This document shows, in pieces, positions 53,390 to 64,000 of a stretch of DNA of 64,000 bases (position 1 is its first letter; each line of letters begins with the position of its first letter). A program made the translations under genes and the position numbers. Origin of the DNA: Campylorhamphus procurvoides (taxonomy: Eukaryota > Chordata > Aves > Passeriformes > Dendrocolaptidae); NCBI GenBank assembly GCA_013396655.1, contig WBMV01007374.1:591434-655433 (forward strand). Direction: 5' to 3'. Below the pieces are notes generated by a model. That model searched no databases. It was not told where the DNA came from and saw only the letters and a program-made list of their open reading frames with translations.

Positions 53390-53615
53390 TCCTAGATATA
53401 TTTATAGGCAAACATATCCCCCTCTTGGCCTTTGCAATACTATGCTAAGCAAACAAGCCAACCTCTTCTAGTCTCCTCTCATAAAGTAAGCTCTCCATTT
53501 TCCTTACCACACTAGCAAGCTTTCTTTGCCCCACTTTATTTTCCTTGGACATGGGTCATCAGAACTGTACACAGTATTCCAGAAGAAATCAATTCAGGCC
53601 TTTGCTAAGTAGCAT
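53390..53615 (-). mobile_element. Old CR1-like LINE fragment
   Basis: A decayed CR1 piece in minus orientation. On the plus strand one can read, with gaps, GCAAACAAGCCAACCTCTTC, AGTCTCCTCTCATAAAGTAAG, CTCTCCATT, and then CATGGGTCATCAGAACTG, TACACAGTATTCCAG. These correspond to the conserved 'cctttcctcataggtcatgttttctag' and 'cccagaactggacacaatactccag' blocks of amniote CR1 elements. It is more diverged than the other two CR1 copies in this window and lacks the terminal 8-bp repeat. Both edges are approximate, and the exact CR1 subfamily cannot be told by eye. Confidence 0.7.
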
Positions 53616-56600
53616 TTATGCTCTCCAGTGGACTCAGCTTGCACTGATAGATCCCAGTTCTCTCCACTTCCAACCCCTCAGTGTCTCCACTCCCATTTTC
53701 TTCACTCCTGTTCCCTCAAATGCAAGGGCCACAGCCACCATTTCCACACCCAAGACACAGGTTTCCTGAGAGCAAAGTGAGGCTCTCAGGGCAGGCAACA
53801 CCCCAACAAACATCCCCCATTCTGCAACAGCCAGAGATATTGGACAGTACACCAGAGGTCCCAGCTGGAATTTTGCAGGGCTTGAGAGCACAGTCTGACC
53901 CATTTTGGACAAATGCTCCCCAAATAGGAACCTTGACAAAAGAATTGCAATTAGATGAATTTCATTTTTCTACATTCCACCTAAGTCAGGCATAAAAACA
54001 CCAAGACAAATTCAAAGACTGCTCAAATTGTCCCACCTACAGCATTTCTAGAGTTTCTTATCCAGAAGATTACCATCTCATTTCTTTCACAGGATATCTT
54101 CCCTTTATTTTTTTTTAATTATAATTCCTCATCTCTTTCAATCACAACTGCCAATATTATTGACCTGTTTAAATTTTAGCTTGAATGCTGAAGAAACCCT
54201 CTAAAATGCATATGTAGCAACAAGCACTCCACAAGGCTTTACTTCTGGCACTGGGCAGTCAGAGCATGTTGAATTCAAGTCCTATTTACACCTTGTTCTA
54301 TTAACTGAAAGATTTCACTGCACAGTGATGGATGCAGTTGCCTGGAAGTCCACTATAACATGCAATGCCTGTTATCTTGAAAAGTTGGACACTGGAGTAT
54401 AAACTAATCATGTTTCACACTGTAATGCATGCAGCATACCTAATTTGGAAACAATATATACTTGTTACATTTGTTTTAACCAGTAACCTTCACACAAGAA
54501 AACGCATCTCCACAGTTCAGCAGATGCTCCATTTGATAATTTTACTCCACCTTCATTTTCAAAACATATGGGATTGGTAAAAAAAAGTCTAATTAAAATA
54601 CTCAGTGCCCATCAAATCAGATTTTCAAAAAGCCAAGGCTTAGTGAGGCTATATAATTAAAAATGCTAAAAAACCTGCATATGTTGTTCAAAAGTCACCA
54701 TCTTCTACAGTCAGACTTCTGCTGTCAATGGAAGCTTTCACTGAGTTTCAGTTGCCCCACTGAGAAATATATTAATTGAACTATGCAAGTCCTTGGTGAA
54801 AACAGTTATTTACAAACTCAGGAAATACTCAAAAGCATGCAGAACTGTTCTATGCTTCTCATTAATACTATTTGGCAAAACAGTAGGGCAACCCATAATT
54901 TAAAAAAAGCCTTAAATCTACAGCACATATTTACAAGTCTATAATTGTTTGGGGGTTTTCGTGGGAAGATAGAAGGTCACAGAGGGAATTTCTTTATGAA
55001 TGAGGAAAAGTAGGCTTTTAAATCAGCTCTATTTCATTGAAGGAGACCTTTCTTTTCAGACACGGAGTCCCAGTCTGAAAAGCACATTTCTTCCATTGCA
55101 GCGAAAAGCCTGAATCAAATGTTGACTGAAACAGGGCAGTCGGTAGCACTGCGCTAGTTAAACACTGACATCTACAGTCGTGTCTGGGGAAAAAGACTGT
55201 CTCTGGAGCAGGATCCACCAGACCCATCGCCCCCTACTCACACTCACCAGACACCTCCCATTCATAACTACCTGGTGTGACGCTCACTGCACAGAGGAAG
55301 GGCAGTGCTGTGACATCAGACCTGCCAGAGTTACTGTTTGGTACAACAGTGGAAGGACAGACACACAGAGCAAACACAGGAGGCAGGAAATAAACAGAGC
55401 TCAAAGTCAGGCCCATGGCTGGGTTTTTCAGTGCTTGAACTTCCTTCACTTCAGCTGAAGTTCATTCTGTGCTGGCACTGACAACAGAAGGAAACACCTT
55501 GCTGTTTTATTGCCCCAAGGGAGTAATGGGGGTTTAATTATACTATTCATTAGACGACTAATTGCAATTTAAAAAGTTAATTTGATAACTTAAATAGTAG
55601 CTGAGCCACATGTTGCCAACAAACAAAACTGGATGGCAGGTACAAGTTTAATAGCATTTCCTGATGGAGAAGAAAAATCATTCACAGCCAGAGTGCATCC
55701 GTAAAGGAAATGACTAACACTTGCCTGGCCCTGAAGTTTGCTCAAGTGAGACTAGATGCCTGGATCTGCACAAATCCTTCTCAGATGCATGTCTTTTGTT
55801 CTAACTGCTACAGAACAAGCTCTCAATTCTTTTAAAAATAGCCAGGAAAAACAAAGCGCTAAGAAGTCTGGAGCAACAGCTATTCCCAGGCTCTGTGCAT
55901 TCATCCCATGCCATACACCCACTCCGCTGTCAGGTCACCAGTCCTCACTTTGTCACCCCAGCACACGGATCACAGAACCATCTCAGAAGTTGATTCCTGC
56001 TAAACACCAGTAGCTGACACTGCACTGCTGCTCATCCACAGTCCACACACACACCTCAAGCCATCTCCTCACCCGTGCATTCTAAGGTTGATTTTATTAG
56101 TCAGTGCTCACTCATACTGAAGAGATCAGTACTTTGAGAATAACTTTCAACCTTCGGAGATCCAGTTCCTTAAGAGTGACCCAAGCTCACTTTATTATGC
56201 TCTCTTCAATGTTGCCCTAAAGAAGAACCTCAGCCCACACAGCAGGGAGGGACAGTAATCTACCCCTGCTGCATACAGAGGGACCCACTCACAGAACTCA
56301 GTAGTAGGAGGAAAAGGGAACAAAAAAATTCATCCCATCCATTAGAATATACATTTTCCACCCAAAGAACACAAAGCTGTAATTCTTATGTGAAAACAGA
56401 AAATAAAAAGATCAGAAGATAGGCACGAAGGCCAGAAGAAAAATGCATGGATGGAGGAAGAAAATTGAGTAAGTTCTCATTACAAGTGGCCTCTTACCAT
56501 GAAGAGCTTAAGCCCTTAAATTCCCCCAAATTGGAGGGCACTCATCTAATCTCAAGTAATATTCACATCATTAGGGAAAGTTCTATTAGAAATGCAGCTC

Positions 56601-59600
56601 TCAGACCCTCAGCTTCAATGTTTTTCTTGACTGTTAGTCAGAGAAGGTTTTATTACCTTAATTTCCTCTCTGCTGGTGGATGGATTTTCCTGAATAAAAC
56701 AGTCAGAAAATTCTTTCCCAAGCCTCTTTCCATGTATGTAACCCCAGGCCACTCTAACAATGTTATTGTACGTTGCCCTTATGATCACTGATTCAGTGCA
56801 GGACAACTATTGCTCTCTTGGCAATTTGCACTGTCCTTAGTAGAGCAAGCCAGAGTTGAGCCAACCAGCATGCAGAATGTGTATGTGTTCCAGCTTAGAA
56901 CCAGCTCTTCCCTTTCTCAGAAGTACTTCATCTTGCAACATCTGGTCTACTTCTATCATCACTCAAAGAAATAAAACATCTATCTGGATGTTTGGTGTTT
57001 ATACATCACTAGAATTTATTCAGGGAGGTGGCAGGTTTTATACTTGCTTAGTCAATTACAGGATGCTGTATTGCTCATCAGCAAAAGTACATGCAACACA
57101 AGTTTCAAGAGACCATTATAGAGCTCAAATATGCTCACAACTAGTGATCTCAAAGCTGTTATTACATCCTTTCCCATTTTTCCAGCATATCAAGTCACAC
57201 AAAAACTTCTTGTTCCCATTAAAGGAAACAAGAAAAAGATTAGATGCAGTGTTTTGCAGAAGAATTTTGACACTATCCCCCCCATCCTCCCCCAAAAAAG
57301 CCATTTTCCAATCCACTAGTAAGGCATTTCTGCTTTCATTGCAATGCATTTTCAGGTAGTTTATAGAAGATAAAAAACCCCAAACTGCTTCCTTTTACTA
57401 CATCTCAGGTTTACTTGACTATTCAATCCCATAAAGTTGCCAAAAATTTAGTGTTTTCAAAAAATATCAGTATTCAATAAAAAAACTAACAAAATCATGG
57501 GAGATTTTTAAAACTAAGTTTTCCTGATATTTTCATAGATTATTATAGTTTAAATTATCTCTAAAAGCCAGAAAATGCTTTGTGAAGGTCTATTATTTTT
57601 ATTATTACATTATATGGAAGGCCTTGCTATTTAGAGAAAAAGATTCTCAAGCTGCTGCAGGATGCCCTGCAGGCATCACCACTCATTTGACTACCAGGGC
57701 AGGATTTGGGACTGAGGGTAGCTGATTTTTGGGAGGGGGTGGGAGGACACTTGTAGCTAGACCAAAGTTGTCTATACCTTTGTCTTCAAGTCTTATATGA
57801 CAGCAAAGGTTTCCCAGCTCTGTTTATTTTTTCTTAATTTCCTAACAATAACAAGGTTAAGACACACTCCTGTCCCCAGGTTTTTAACCTGCCTAGCACT
57901 GGATCCCCTCCATAGGCACCTCCCTTACCATTTCAAAAAGTGGTCAAAGGAGCAGAAAACACATATGTCCCTTTACAGATCATAAAAATAAGAGGCAATA
58001 TTACTGGCAAAAATACTGCTAACAAGTAATTCTGTTTAATTTGCAAGGTTTGTATTGGCAAGCATCTCAGCATATGCCAAACATGCTACTTGCTGGGATA
58101 CTTCAAGAGCACAGATTGCTAACATGTGGACAGGACACACTTGGAGAGATTCACCTTTGCTACACACGCAGCAGTTTTCAACACTTGGCCCAGATATCTG
58201 CATCTTCTACAGTCTGGCAGAGTATGATTGCTATAGAATCTGTATTGGCTTCTCCACATTGCTCCATGAGCACATGCCTGGGGGCACAGTCAGGGCATGT
58301 AGGAAAGCTGTTATCCCTGGGAATAATATAGGGGAAACACATTAAACTTGAGCCCCAAAAAAAGTCCTAAGAAGGGTTACTGGGTAGGGTCTTGCTCAGG
58401 ATATATGTCTGAGAAACAGTCTCTGCCCACATCTACCTTCAGAAGTGTGTAAATCCAGCACAAGGGTCTAATCAGCAGTCAGGGTATCATCCCAGAAGGC
58501 AACATCACCCACAACAGTGCAGCCAAACCTGTAACAGATGTGACAAAACCCATCCCAGCCACCATACTAATACATCACTATGATCTGCCAGCAGATGGAT
58601 AACACTTCTAGTAAGACTCAACAGGTTATCTCACATCCCACTGTCATTCTAGTAGTGTTTATTAAATATGGAGCTCAACACCCATGAAGATAGAAAAATA
58701 CAGCTTTGCCTGCATGCTGCAGGATACATTTGGGTTTAAAACAATAAAAAAATCTCTGTTGCTGTTTTTTTCTGAAATTCCAGAAGACAAAAACACAGAC
58801 TACTGGAACTCTAAAGATGCCCAAGTCTCTCCCATTCTGCCTGGAAATCTGCCCAGAGCTGGTCAGTGGGGCTGCCTGGCACAGCCTCCCAGTCCTGACC
58901 AACAGGCACAACTGCTAGAGCTCACCTCACCAAAAGAAGCAGTAATCTCCAAAATTTCACTGACACTGGAGTGATAACTTAGTCTACTATAAAAAAAACA
59001 CTCCACAATTATTTAAGAGTTTCATAAAAAGCCTATTTTTAATATATCCACACAGAGTATTAATAGCTTCTCTATCTCAATTAAATACTTTATTTCAGTA
59101 AACCAATAGTATAGTGGAAATTTATCTGCTAGTTCTTACGTGTATTTAAAAGACAGTATCAGGCACATTTGGCAACCATACTCCCTGTTACTGTTACCAT
59201 CACAACTGCTACATATAGTCAAAAGACATCTTTGCAGTTTCATCAATTTATAGTTTCCATCAACTACAAGCACAGGCAGTTAATCCTGGGATACAGGATT
59301 TATTTTTTAATTTTTTTGCAAAGTGGTACAGCTGCAGTTCATAACACACATGGCCTTCTCACTCAAACTCTAAGTAAAATTATGAACAACCTTAGGACTG
59401 CAAAGGAAATGTCTCCAAAGGAGAACCAAACTTGCATGCACCAAAGAAAATACACAGCACAGCACTATGCCAAGATCCAGAGGATTGTGAGAACACTCAC
59501 AAAATTAACATTGTCAACAGGTTGGACAGAGAAAAGCCGACAGTAAACTACTATTTGAAGACACAAAATATCAGTCCACCCCATTCAAATACAAGCACCT

Positions 59601-62600
59601 GTGCAAGACTTGCAGCAGTCTTACTCTATTGCAATACTGGCTTTTCCAGAAGTCCTAAGCATTGTAGCTTCTCCAGATGGGCCATTGTCTTCCAGCCAGC
59701 TTCTGCTGCCCCTTTCTTCACACCTACCCTTTTATTAACAGCAGTAGCTGTGGGCTTTTTGGAAGTACATCATTCACCACAGGCTGTGATCCATACACTG
59801 AAGTGAGAAATGCAGAAACAGGGGAAAAAAGCAAAACACCCTCAAAATAGATTTGAAGGGATAAGAAAAATTGTTATCATAAATAATGCAGGATCCAGGG
59901 GAGTCAGCTTAGAAACCACTGCTTTGAGCAAGTCTCCAGATGTACAAGGAGCCAGGCAATTATGTTCAGTTCTTGACTAACGTAATTGGTATGCACAGAA
60001 AACCCACAAGACAAACTACAGGCAAAGTTCTAATTGCTCTGATTACATAGCTCTACAAGAAGCTTCCAACAAAATAACATGCAGCAGTTTTCCTTTATTT
60101 ATATCTGACACTGAAGAACATCATGGGCAATCCATTTTTAAAATCCCCACTAAAGCAGCTATTAGCAGAAGCAAAGAATAATAAAAACAGGAGATGGAAA
60201 GGCAGTGATCTAGTCGGTACCTTGAAGTATATCCTGTCTGCTTTAATGCCTCTATTTGGCTTTGTTTATGAAGGTGTAGGGTTTTTTTAAAATGCCCATC
60301 AGTTTTAATGGCAAAAATAGCAGCTTGATATAATTCCTTGATGACAATGTAGCAGTGAAGATTTTTGGAGATACAAAAAAAATGTTTTCTCTCCCTAAAT
60401 AGCCTCACAAAGCAGGGTTTGCAGCACAAGCATTACTCTCTAACTTGAACAGCACAAGCATTACCCTCTAACTTGAACTGAATTTCTTCCACTATTACTG
60501 ACATAAATGTCAACTTAATCAATAGGTGATATTCAGCTGTCAGAGTCTTACCTACTCTTACATTTTATCTCACTCTTCACTTGTTAGAGGAAAGAAAAGT
60601 GAGCTACCTAAATGAACTTAAAGCAAAAAACTGGGGGTAGGAGGGGAAACCACCAAGTTCTACATCCTGCAGAGGCAAAACTCTCCCAGCATTTTGTACT
60701 GTTGTGCAAAGGAAAGGTGTGCAGGGAAACACCACTCTCACCCTAACCCTGCATGCTTCCAGCAAAGGCAGGACACAACATTATGTCTTGCAATTCTTCT
60801 ACACTATGGAAACTCTCTGCCTCTGACAAAGGCCTGTTTCATCTCTGGCTCAAAAGCTCTGTCTGCATGAAGTAATTCATGTGTGTACATGGACCAGAAC
60901 AGGTCCACAGAAAATACTGACATCTTAAAGTTTTCAAAACCGTCATCCATCTTTACCCATGACTTTTCCATTTGCCAGGTATCTCACACTACAAATGGGG
61001 GTGTATTGTCCTGAGAGTCAGTCTTGTCCTGCCACTTTGGGAACTTACCAGTGCAAGCACTGACTACTCCTCAATACCCAAACTTTGACTCCAGATCAGC
61101 AAAGCAGAGCTGGCACAGCCTGGTCTCCAAACAGAAGCCATGAGCTGGAACAGGGAAATCTAGGTGGAAATTCCTGCTCCATCCCAGCTTATCTGTGATT
61201 TGGTAAAATACATTTGGCCCATAGCTGATTTCCCCAAATAGTTCCCAGGTACTTATGGGAACTTTCAGGAAAGTGGCTCAGTCCCAAAGCCAGTGCCAAG
61301 GAAACACAAGCTCCTCAGACATTTTAAATCCACATGGGTATTGATCTACAGAACTAAGTATCCAGATATAGCCAGTCCTCAGTTTCTCTCTGCCTTGACT
61401 ATCTCACACTGAAGTGAAAAAAAAGCTGAAAATGTATGTTGAGAGAGAGACAGACTGAACCAGAAGCTCTACTGGCATAAGCCTGGCACACATTTATTTG
61501 GCATAAATTTGGTCCAGCAGATTTGTTGCCTCAAAGCTTAAAATAAACTAAAAACAAAGCTGCAGATTCAAAGCTTCATACTTCATCCTTGAAAGCCTGG
61601 GGTAGTTCTGAAGAATGGCTGTGAAAGCTACAAATGGCAATAATACATTTTTAATAAAATTGCTGGTTTAAATCATTTGCTTTAAACATCTATTTTGCAT
61701 GTCTCAGAGGAAAGCAAAAGCCATTTTGTGGCAGCTTCCTCATTTTTATATATTATGAAGAATGTCCAGCTATAAATACATGCTATGAATGGAGTTTAGT
61801 ACTGAGGACAATAATGTAAAATAATGCCTAGGGGAATGAAAAAATGTGCTGAGGCTTTGATATAATGCTGACAGACAGAGGCCCAATGCATTATTTCAGT
61901 GTCAAGGTAACTTTTCTGTCCCAAGGACAATCTTTTACACAGTGATTGCTTGAATAAAAACCCACTAATATTTCTTTTATTACACTTGTCAGTATTTTCT
62001 TCCCATACCCACATATTGAAATTACTATAAATCCTATTTGCTCAGGGGAACGTTACCCATTTCATTTATTTGGGTGATATGCTACTTTTTTCCCCTCTGC
62101 TTCCCAAGTTTTCTAGAAAACTTGGCTTATGAGTTTATTTTAGCCAGTTGAGGGACCAGGTGCTCTCAGCACAGCTGCAATGATCCTGGCCTCCAAAGAG
62201 CGTAAGAGCAGTATAGTACATGAGATCAGTGCACCCTCCAACTGCAGTCACAAATTCTGCATGTGATGTAGGTCCTATGCAGCAAATTGCCAGCTGCAAA
62301 CACACAGGGTGTTGTGCAGCACAGACATAAGCAGAAATCCTTGCCTTTCAAGAGACACTGAGGGGGAAAAAATACATACACGCTTGCAGTGCTGTGATTC
62401 CCCACAAGAGCAGGACATGACACCACCAAAAGCAACTTGGTCTGTGCCCCAGCAGGAACCCTTTCACACACACAGTGTTCCAGCCTGGACATCACTGCAA
62501 AGCCACATGCTGAACAGCCATGACAGCAGGTGCTTTCAGACAAACTTCCAAATGCAACAGGCATTAAGGGGATCTTGGTCAGCATAGCACTACTGCCAAG

Positions 62601-64000
62601 GGGAGAGTATGCTGGCACACAGTGCCAGCTGGGCACCAGCAGCACCCGACACACTCCAGCTGCACAGTGGGGGCTATCAGACTCAGCTCACTCTCCTCTC
62701 ACAGTCCAGGAGCTACAGATACCTTGGAAGGCTTTCCTTTTGTGTCATTTCTGTACATTAAGGCTTTTCCTAGTCCTTAGCACTTTTCCAGCCATAAACC
62801 CATTTTCTCTGATTGCCTTTTGCCAAGGCTGAAGCACACAGACACAAAGCACATGTAGCAGGTCTAAGGGCACTTTCAGAGTTACAGGTTTCTCTAAAAA
62901 TTGGCTACCAAGCTGACTGGGAAGTTACCAAGCCACACAGGCAGCAGCAGGGTCAGTTATTGCAGTACAGAGCTGAATGCAGCAGGTTACTGTGCTATCA
63001 GGGAGCAGGAGCACTAGGGAGTTTATATTTGCCGAGTTAAGTCTCACCACACAGAACAAACTTCTTTGACTAGGTTTTGCAAAGTTGCTGCATTCTAAGT
63101 TTCAGTCACTAGTTCATCATGCTGTTGGTTTTCAGCCATAGCAATTCCTGTTAGTCCTGGAGAAGTGCAGCTCCTTCACACAATTCTGAACAGCTCCCGT
63201 GGTCCCATTTACGAAGGAAAAGGGCTTAAAATACATGCATTACTGCAGCACCTTGGAGTCTGAGTCAGCAGAGCTGCCTGTCTAGGCAGAAATGACAGCA
63301 ACCCTGGTAACTGTCACCGAAATATTCCTGCTTCAATCCAGAATGAAGATGCCATGCTCAGGGGCTGTTGCTTGTAATATCATTATAGCAAATAAAACCA
63401 ATTGGAACAAGGAAGATTGAGTGTTTTGTTTGATCAGATTACAAAAAATAAATAGCAGCTGAAGGGAACACAGGAGATGCAATAGCTTGATTTCCATCAA
63501 ACATCCACTACAGTGCCTCACAGAATCACTAAAATGCTTGAATCGGATTGGTTTGGAGAGAAGCACTTCAGATAGTTTGAAAGTTAACTGGAAATCATAA
63601 GCAGTGAGCAACACTGGGCAGCAGTGTTTTGAACAAGAGCAGTATTAGTAAGTGTGCTTCCACAAGGATTAGCATTAGACTCCTTTTTACATAACATTTC
63701 TACTGAAGCATCTGGAAAAAATAAGTAGCACACTATATTTCTGAATAATAACTATCTAGAACAAAGAGGGGCCAGTTGGAATTGGAAGTGTAACCACGCA
63801 ACCACTTGCAATGCAACACACCCATACTATTTTAACAAGTATGTAAACATTATGGCAAGAAAAATAGCAGGAAACCAGTAAAAGCAAGAGATGCCTTGCC
63901 ACTTGGGCAGCAGATCAGCAGAACCATGACTAAGGCCATCTGTTTTCCAAACACGTTGCTATTCCCCTGAACAGAGTAGATCAGATCACAGGTGATGTGA
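53616..64000. other. Unique non-coding DNA, no gene recognised
   Basis: About 10.4 kb without a recognisable gene, RNA or further mobile element. Open frames reach 167 codons (56856-57359, plus, with a non-ATG leading codon) and match nothing known to me. The stretch holds a cluster of homeodomain core sites (55532-55592) and a recent 28-bp tandem duplication (60423-60478). Confidence 0.6.
60423..60478 (+). repeat. Tandem duplication, two 28-bp units
   Basis: Two head-to-tail copies of a 28-bp unit starting AGCACAAGCATTA and ending TAACTTGAAC. They differ at one position (T in the first copy, C in the second). The near identity points to a recent duplication that may vary in copy number between individuals. 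Confidence 0.95.

Noticed and set aside
56856..57359. 167-codon open frame, plus strand
   Set aside because: It does not begin with ATG, has no family resemblance, and its composition is like translated non-coding DNA.
57731..57748. Possible G-quadruplex (GGGAGGGGGTGGGAGG)
   Set aside because: Only three runs of three or more G plus a GG, so the usual four-run rule is not met.
60738..60752. Telomere-like CCCTAACCCTG
   Set aside because: Fewer than two full repeat units. Not an interstitial telomere tract.

Overview
This window looks like nuclear DNA from a bird, and it reads as one stretch of non-coding sequence, either intergenic or inside large introns. The avian call rests on repeats. 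There are three CR1 LINE fragments, two of them close to the forms usual in bird genomes. There is also a solo LTR whose ends resemble those of avian endogenous retroviruses. A passerine or other neoavian is my guess, but the sequence alone does not settle it. The DNA is AT-rich and CpG-poor, with one assembly gap at 826-910.

Layout: 1-1400 holds the gap, a poly-T tract, and two copies of a 25-bp exact repeat on either side of the gap. 1400-14118 is unique non-coding DNA with one notable CpG-retaining island around 10.5 kb. 14119-14547 is a CR1 3' fragment in minus orientation. 14548-32499 is unique sequence with a weak candidate exon on the minus strand at 17.5 kb and an 18-A tract. 32505-33159 is a complete solo LTR with 5-bp target site duplications, the best defined feature in the window. 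33165-42605 is unique sequence with two clean inverted repeats. 42606-42812 is a CR1 3' end in plus orientation. 42813-53389 is unique. About 53390-53615 is an older, decayed CR1 piece in minus orientation. The rest, to 64000, is unique DNA with a homeodomain-core cluster at 55.5 kb and a young 28-bp tandem duplication at 60.4 kb.

I could not recognise a protein-coding gene, tRNA, rRNA, known ncRNA, CRISPR array or bacterial-type operon. The longest open frames (about 140-183 codons) match no family I know, several need non-ATG starts, and their number is roughly what chance gives in 64 kb of AT-rich DNA on two strands. Small exons of a spanning gene could still be hidden, because they cannot be called from one genome by eye. 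A few splice-flanked open segments are listed as weak candidates. I found no convincing novel system. The findings worth checking are the duplicated 25-mer, the LTR and its hairpins, possible enhancer-like islands, and isolated palindromes.
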